Made by a program: the position numbers and the translations under genes. The notes under the pieces were generated by a model. That model made no database searches and was not told the DNA's origin. It saw nothing but the letters and a program-made list of their open reading frames with translations. From assembly GCA_019115425.1 (NCBI GenBank), contig DXDO01000181.1, positions 1 through 11,048 of the forward strand: DNA of 11,048 bases. The letters are read 5' to 3'. This DNA is from Candidatus Agathobaculum merdigallinarum. GTDB taxonomy: Bacteria; Bacillota; Clostridia; Oscillospirales; Butyricicoccaceae. Positions 7,117 to 11,048 of the stretch are shown here, one piece after another; the stretch's first letter is position 1; every line of letters starts with the position of its first letter.

Positions 7117-7440
7117 ATGGAACTGAGATATGTAATCCCGAACATGGAAAAGACGTTCGGCAATCTGGAATTTGGCGGCAAGGTGGAACCGCGGCGCGGG
7201 GATACCCAGCGAGAAAATGGTCGCATTGTGGTGAAGAACCGGCGGTACAAGCTGTTTTCGGACGTGCAGCGCGCGGATGATATTGAGGTCATCGTATCCG
7301 GCAAGGCGGGCGAAAAACGGTTTGATTATATGGAGCCGGTCAAGCTGATAAATCCCAAGATCACTGTGGAGGGCTATGCGGTGAACGGCCGCGGCTTTAC
7401 GGATTATATCCTCCATGCAGACGACATTGTGAAAGCGTAA
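7117..7440 (+). CDS. DUF961 protein, YdcP-like, of a Tn916/ICEBs1-type element
   Basis: The 107-residue product begins MELRYVIPNMEKTFGNLEF and carries SDVQRADDIEVIV, KLINPKITVEGY and ILHADDIVKA. These are the hallmark segments of the DUF961/YdcP family (Orf22/Orf23 in Tn916). The family sits immediately before the coupling ATPase in these elements, as here; its molecular role is not established, though it belongs to the conjugation module. The ATG follows GTGAGGAA at good spacing, 37 bases after the methyltransferase stop. Length and sequence look intact. Confidence 0.88.
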   Translation: MELRYVIPNMEKTFGNLEFGGKVEPRRGDTQRENGRIVVKNRRYKLFSDVQRADDIEVIVSGKAGEKRFDYMEPVKLINPKITVEGYAVNGRGFTDYILHADDIVKA

Positions 7441-7459
7441 GAAAGGACAGGTGCTATTT

Positions 7460-7864
7460 ATGAGACTGGCAAACGGAATTGTGATCGACAAGCAGGCGAC
7501 GTTTGGACGGCTGCGCTTTTCCGCACTGCGCCGCGAGGTGTTCGAGCAGAACGAGGATGGAACGCCGTCTGATGTGGTCAAGGAACGCACCTACGATCTG
7601 AAAAGCAAGACGCAGCGCCGCATGATTCAAGTGAGTATCCCTGCCAGCACACCGTTACGCGATTACCCCTATAATGCCGAGGTGGATATTGTGAACCCAG
7701 TGGCGAACACGGTCGCAAACGCCACGTTCGGCAACAACGCGGAAGCAGACTGGTATATCAAGGCGGACGATATTGTGCTGGTGAAACCGGAACCGGTTTC
7801 GGTGCCGAACAGCGGCCAGCCCGCCCAGCCGCGCAGGGATAACCAGCCGGATAAGAAAGCGTAA
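7460..7864 (+). CDS. Second DUF961 protein of the conjugative element
   Basis: The 134-residue product starts MRLANGIVIDK and contains FGRLRFSALRREV, ERTYDLKSK, MIQVSIPAS and WYIKADDIVLV. It is a paralog of the preceding DUF961 protein; both share the FGxL(E/R)F start region and end the fold with an ADDIV motif. A proline- and charge-rich tail of about 25 residues is probably disordered. The frame could start at GTG 7451, but ATG 7460 leaves a more normal distance to the AAAGGACAGG ribosome site and matches the usual MRLANG start. The gap to the previous gene is only 19 bases, and the coupling ATPase starts 6 bases downstream, so all three form one operon. Confidence 0.87.
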   Translation: MRLANGIVIDKQATFGRLRFSALRREVFEQNEDGTPSDVVKERTYDLKSKTQRRMIQVSIPASTPLRDYPYNAEVDIVNPVANTVANATFGNNAEADWYIKADDIVLVKPEPVSVPNSGQPAQPRRDNQPDKKA

Positions 7865-7869
7865 GCGGT

Positions 7870-9309
7870 ATGAAGCATTTCCGGTATCGCGGCAAGCGCA
7901 TCCGTCCGGCAGATAAAGACTTAGTGTTCAGGTCTGCCTGCTGTGTGGCGCTGTCGGTATCCCTTGCAGTTTTCGCATTGCTTAACCTGAAAACCATCCT
8001 GCAAACAGACTGGCGCAGGCTGTCCATGCTGGATATAGGTGTGCACTGGAATGTGCCGTATCTGCTGTTCAGCGATATTGTGTCGGCGGTGATCGCTGGG
8101 ACTGTGCTCGTCCTGCTGTACCGTCTGTTTCCGGACACTGTGCGGCAGCTTATGCACCGTCAAAAGCTGGCGCGCATGGTGCTCGAAAACCAGTGGTACG
8201 AGCAGGCCGAATGGACAAAACAGGACGGCTTTTTCAAGGATTTACCCAGTCCGGATACAAAATCGAAAATTGCCCGTTTTCCACGGATGTATTACCGCAT
8301 GGAAAACGGGCTTTTGCATTTTCTGGTGGAAATCACGATGGGGAAATATCAGGAGCCGCTTTTGCATCTGGAAACCAAGCTGGAAAGCGGCCTGTACTGC
8401 GAGCTGGTCAGCCGTGAGCTGAGGGACGGGTATGTGGAATATACCCTGCTTTATGACATGGTTGCCGACCGTATCCCGATTGCCGAAGCGAAAGCCGAGG
8501 GTGGGCGTCTGCGGCTGATGAAGAACGTCTGGTGGGAGTATGATACGCTCCCGCACATGCTGATTGCAGGCGGTACGGGCGGCGGCAAAACGTATTTCAT
8601 CCTGACGATCATCCAGGCACTTTTACAGACCGATGCTGTGCTGCACATCTTAGACCCGAAAAATGCTGATTTGGCGGACCTGTCCGCTGTGCTGCCGGAG
8701 GTGTATTACCGCAAGGAGAATATTGCCGCCTGCGTCAGCCGGTTTTGCGATGGGATGATGCAGCGCAGCGAAAGCATGAAGTCCATGCAGGGCTACAAGA
8801 CCGGCGAGAACTATGCCTATCTCGGTTTGGAGCCGCACTTTCTGATCTTTGACGAATATATCGCGTTCATGGAAATGCTGAACACACGCGAACGTGAGGA
8901 CGTATTAAACAAGCTCAAGCAGATTGTCATGCTGGGACGGCAGGCGGGATTCTTCCTGATTCTTGCCTGCCAGCGTCCGGACGCGAAGTATCTTGGTGAC
9001 GGCATTCGTGACCAGTTTAACTTTCGTGTGGCGCTGGGACGTATGTCCGAGCTGGGATATAGTATGATGTTCGGTGAAGTGAAGAAAGAGTTTTTCTTCA
9101 AGAACGTCAAGGGGCGCGGTTATGCGGATACAGGCAAGGGCGTGATTACCGAGTTTTATACGCCGGTCGTCCCCAAAGGGTATGATTTCCTGCGGGAGAT
9201 CGGCACGCTGGCGGCTGGACGGCGGTTTGCGCCGATTATGGAAGTGTACGATGACGGAACAGACGATGAAGAAACGGAGAAAGTGATTTTCGATGAAAGA
9301 TATGATTGA
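7870..9309 (+). CDS. FtsK/SpoIIIE-domain coupling ATPase, YdcQ/Orf21-like
   Basis: This is the DNA-pumping coupling protein that brings the nicked element DNA to the conjugation pore at the membrane. The 479-residue product has two membrane segments (about 22-41 and 66-87) and then a cytoplasmic ATPase. Walker A GGTGGGKT is at 234-241 and Walker B FLIFDE at 324-329. CQRPDAKYLGDGIRDQFNFRVALG is the typical FtsK-type sensor region, and the length is close to that of Tn916 Orf21 (about 460). No strong ribosome site precedes the ATG, so it probably depends on coupling to the DUF961 gene that ends 6 bases earlier. The 3' end overlaps the next small ORF by 17 bases. The relaxase that usually follows in this family is absent from the window. 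Confidence 0.92.
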   Translation: MKHFRYRGKRIRPADKDLVFRSACCVALSVSLAVFALLNLKTILQTDWRRLSMLDIGVHWNVPYLLFSDIVSAVIAGTVLVLLYRLFPDTVRQLMHRQKLARMVLENQWYEQAEWTKQDGFFKDLPSPDTKSKIARFPRMYYRMENGLLHFLVEITMGKYQEPLLHLETKLESGLYCELVSRELRDGYVEYTLLYDMVADRIPIAEAKAEGGRLRLMKNVWWEYDTLPHMLIAGGTGGGKTYFILTIIQALLQTDAVLHILDPKNADLADLSAVLPEVYYRKENIAACVSRFCDGMMQRSESMKSMQGYKTGENYAYLGLEPHFLIFDEYIAFMEMLNTREREDVLNKLKQIVMLGRQAGFFLILACQRPDAKYLGDGIRDQFNFRVALGRMSELGYSMMFGEVKKEFFFKNVKGRGYADTGKGVITEFYTPVVPKGYDFLREIGTLAAGRRFAPIMEVYDDGTDDEETEKVIFDERYD

Positions 9310-9517
9310 GCGGGCGTTGTCCACGCGGGATAAGGATGAAAATATTATGGGGATGGTGACCTTCCCTTGCAATGAGGAAGAAGTTTTGCAGCGCTTCCAA
9401 GTGGACGATCTGAAAGAACTGTACTTTGTGGACCGGCCGGACAGCCGTATGTCGGTGGCGCGGTTTAACCATATCATCCGTGAAGCGGATGCGCGTGCAG
9501 AGAAGATCAAAGCATGA
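9293..9517 (+). CDS. N-terminal part of a broken small gene (copy 1 of a tandem pair)
   Basis: The 74-residue frame begins MKDMIERALS and contains DENIMGMVTFPCNEEEV and FNHIIREAD. It matches the first half of the gene at 9740 (DENIMEMVTFPCNEDEI, FNQVMRKAD), so the two are diverged paralogs. GGAGAAAG at 9274-9281 gives a good ribosome site, and the gene overlaps the coupling ATPase by 17 bases. Compared with copy 2, one base has been lost near 9510, which creates the TGA at 9515-9517 and cuts the protein short. The family is not recognised. Its position between the coupling ATPase and the expected relaxase suggests an accessory gene of the element. Confidence 0.6.
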   Translation: MKDMIERALSTRDKDENIMGMVTFPCNEEEVLQRFQVDDLKELYFVDRPDSRMSVARFNHIIREADARAEKIKA

Positions 9518-9735
9518 TCGGCACGGCGGTCTGCTTCCTGATGGATAAGCTGGACCAGAATCCGGAGTGGCGCGGCTCATCCGAAAGTGTGCCGCTCAAA
9601 TTTGAGGACGCGACGGTCTAGAACTGGTGTATGAAGGACGACTATCAGCCGGTGGACGAAAAGACAAAGGTGTGGTTCCACCGCGGCGAGCTCACTGTAT
9701 ATTACGGGGAGCAGAAGAACAAGCGGCAGTGGTGA
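9514..9735 (+). pseudogene. C-terminal remnant of the broken small gene (copy 1)
   Basis: After the frameshift, the shifted frame reads MIGTAVCFLMDKLDQNPE, then KFEDATV, an amber TAG at 9619-9621, then NWCMKDDYQPVDE, ending at TGA 9733-9735. The intact copy reads GFEDAAVWEFCMQDSYRPVDE at the same place, so TAG replaces a Trp codon by a single base change. The ATG at 9514 overlaps the preceding TGA as ATGA, so re-initiation could yield a 35-residue stub, but the amber codon ends it. Two independent lesions make this a decaying gene, not a recoded one. Confidence 0.7.
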
Positions 9736-9739
9736 AAGG

Positions 9740-10339
9740 ATGGCGGACAGATCAATGGCAATGCCTGTGAAACGTCTGGTTATGACCGTTGGTATGGATG
9801 AAAACATTATGGAAATGGTCACCTTCCCCTGTAACGAAGATGAAATCGCAACATGGTTTCATGTAAACGAGCTGGACGAATTGCAGTTTGCAGACGGTTC
9901 AGAGTCCGATCTCACGGTGCCGGAATTTAATCAGGTCATGCGGAAAGCAGACGGACGGATGAAGAAGATCGAAAGCGGTATCGACGCTGCCGTGCGTTTC
10001 CTTGAAGCGAAGATGCGGGATAATCCGGATCAGAGAAAGGTTTCCGAAAAGGTCTGGCTGGGGTTTGAGGATGCAGCGGTATGGGAGTTCTGTATGCAGG
10101 ACAGCTACCGTCCGGTGGATGAGAATGTCGAGCTTTCGTTTTCCGGTATGCTTCTGCAAGTGACGTATCATACGGCAAAACGGTTTACAACACGGCGGTG
10201 CTCTCCGGCGACAACATCACGGATGCCGAGGACAGGGATGATGGTGTTTCCGTCGGTGACGGCAAGGCGCGTCCTAATATTGAAAAGCGTTCGGACAAGT
10301 CCTCTGCCAAGGTTGGCGATAAGATCACCTATACGTTGA
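9740..10339 (+). CDS. Copy 2 of the unrecognised small gene, with a foreign 3' end
   Basis: The frame has 199 codons. Residues about 16-140 form a complete match to both pieces of copy 1, ending in VDENVELSFSGMLLQVTY against VDEKTKVWFHRGELTVYY. DNA identity between the copies is modest by eye, so the duplication is old. Beyond about 10165 the frame continues as an Arg/Thr-rich tail (TAKRFTTRRCSP) that is simply the adhesin repeat sequence read out of phase, so the last ~55 residues are not native. ATG 9740 has AAGG directly against it, which is too close; ATG 9755 or 9761 aligns better with the start of copy 1. No domain is recognised and no catalytic motif is evident. Confidence 0.55.
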   Translation: MADRSMAMPVKRLVMTVGMDENIMEMVTFPCNEDEIATWFHVNELDELQFADGSESDLTVPEFNQVMRKADGRMKKIESGIDAAVRFLEAKMRDNPDQRKVSEKVWLGFEDAAVWEFCMQDSYRPVDENVELSFSGMLLQVTYHTAKRFTTRRCSPATTSRMPRTGMMVFPSVTARRVLILKSVRTSPLPRLAIRSPIR

Positions 10340-11048
10340 TGCTTTTTAACTCTGAAACGGCCAGTGTGCCGGTGCAAAATGCGGTCGTTTCCGACGTTAT
10401 CCCTGCTGGCCTGACTTTCGAGTACGGGTCGGTCATGGTGGACGATATGAATACGTCAGATTACACCTATGATGAAGCAAACCGCCTGCTGACGATACAT
10501 GTCGGCAGTATTGAACCGGATACCAGCCGCACGGTTTCCTTTGTGGCGACCGTCAACGAAGATGCCTACAATATCACCATCCGGAATTTAGCCACATTGA
10601 CTTCCGATAATACGGAGCCTGTACAGGATAAGGACGACGGCGTTATCGTTGCGGACGGCCGCACCGATCTGTCGGTTGTGAAAATCGTGGACAAATCCAG
10701 TGCTGAGGTTGGCGACAAATTGACCTACACGGTGGAGGTATCCAACGGCGCGGGCGCGCAGGTCAACATCCGTGACGCAAAGTTGACCGATACAATCCCA
10801 GACGGCTTGACCTTCCGCGGTAATGTCACAGTGGATGACTACTCGGTGGCATATCAGTATGACAACGGAAGCCACACTTTGACCGTTCCGCTGGATGCAA
10901 TCGCCCCCGGGCAGACCAAGACCGTGCGCTTTGACGTGCTAGTTAATTCTTCTGCCTACGGTATGACAATCGAGAACACCGCAGTCGCTTCCGGCAACAA
11001 TACGCCGGATACGGAGGACACGGACGACGGTGTAACCATCGAGGACGG
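10165..11048 (+). CDS. DUF11-repeat surface adhesin, 5'-truncated and running off the window
   Basis: In the frame whose codons start at 10165, the sequence reads SYGKTVYNTAVLSGDN, then DDGVSVGDG, and then repeated beta-sandwich units with KVGDKITYT, DVIPAGLTF and IRNLATLTSDN. These are hallmarks of DUF11 (isopeptide-type) repeats found in cell-wall-anchored adhesins and pilus-like proteins of Gram-positive bacteria. The frame is open only back to a TGA at 10120-10122, and the repeat match begins in mid-unit at about 10165, so the start, signal peptide and earlier units are missing. The first in-frame ATG (10339) lies within a repeat and has no ribosome site; GTG 10198 is no better. It is probably a silent fragment unless expressed by read-through. 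The gene continues beyond 11048, so any wall anchor is unseen. Confidence 0.75.
10276..11048 (+). repeat. Tandem DUF11 units, period about 396 bases
   Basis: Unit 1 runs from about 10276 to 10671 and unit 2 from about 10672 to beyond the end. They align as DKSSAKVGDKITYT / DKSSAEVGDKLTYT, DVIPAGLTF / DTIPDGLTF, and RNLATLTSDNTEP / ENTAVASGNNTPD, each followed by a DDGV linker. A partial unit 0 precedes them from the junction at about 10165. A Lys in the first strand and an Asn in the last strand of each unit fit an intramolecular isopeptide bond, which is inference. Such repeats form an extended stalk and change number readily by recombination. Confidence 0.7.

Noticed and set aside
9619..9621. 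Amber codon read as an amino acid (recoding)
   Set aside because: A separate 1-base deletion lies upstream in the same gene, the paralog has TGG at this site, and no other TAG recoding is suggested in the window. Decay is simpler.
10174..10183. Programmed -1 frameshift at GGCAAAACGG joining copy 2 to the adhesin
   Set aside because: A one-codon slip at the A-rich run is possible, but there is no canonical heptamer. The adhesin match already begins upstream of it, in mid-repeat, and fusing a cytosolic small protein to an adhesin without a signal peptide makes little sense.
1..11048. tRNA, rRNA or CRISPR arrays
   Set aside because: No cloverleaf-like sequence, rRNA signature or regularly spaced short repeats were noticed on reading. 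The only regular repeats are the protein-coding DUF11 units.

Overview
The window looks like chromosomal DNA of a GC-rich, Gram-positive gut-type clostridium. This is inferred from the divergent type IIA topoisomerase pair and the Tn916-like gene set; family level (for example Oscillospiraceae or a relative) cannot be fixed from the sequence alone. All convincing genes are on the + strand.

Region 1 (1-5288) is a tight housekeeping-type operon. It holds the last codons of an upstream gene, a topoisomerase IV/gyrase-like B subunit (ATPase plus TOPRIM), an integral-membrane acyltransferase, and the matching A subunit (DNA cleavage-religation). The upstream tail overlaps the B gene by ATGA, B and acyltransferase are 20 bases apart, and acyltransferase and A are 1 base apart. 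The A subunit lacks a recognisable GyrA box and has Ala at the quinolone-contact Ser position.

Region 2 (5289-5872) has no confident protein gene. It starts with a GC-rich run of hairpins, then changes sharply at about 5430 to AT-rich DNA with a weak promoter candidate, short GTCAAA-like repeats and a doubtful 51-codon ORF. It ends with a clear intrinsic terminator followed by a well-placed RBS, a leader reading frame and a second terminator-like hairpin. I read the change in composition as the left edge of an integrated element, and the leader as a possible attenuator.

Region 3 (5873-9309) is the left part of a Tn916/ICEBs1-type conjugative element: a small zinc-ribbon protein, an orphan cytosine-C5 DNA methyltransferase, two tandem DUF961 (YdcP-like) proteins and an FtsK/SpoIIIE-type coupling ATPase (YdcQ/Orf21-like). 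The relaxase that normally follows is not seen.

Region 4 (9293-11048) is where the element's order breaks down. Two diverged copies of an unrecognised small gene lie in tandem. The first is broken by a 1-base deletion and a TGG-to-TAG change. The second is intact up to about 10165, where it runs out of frame into the middle of a repeat of a DUF11-type surface adhesin. That adhesin has no start or signal peptide here and continues past the window end. The junction may be a real recombination scar or an assembly join, and it is the most unusual point in the window.
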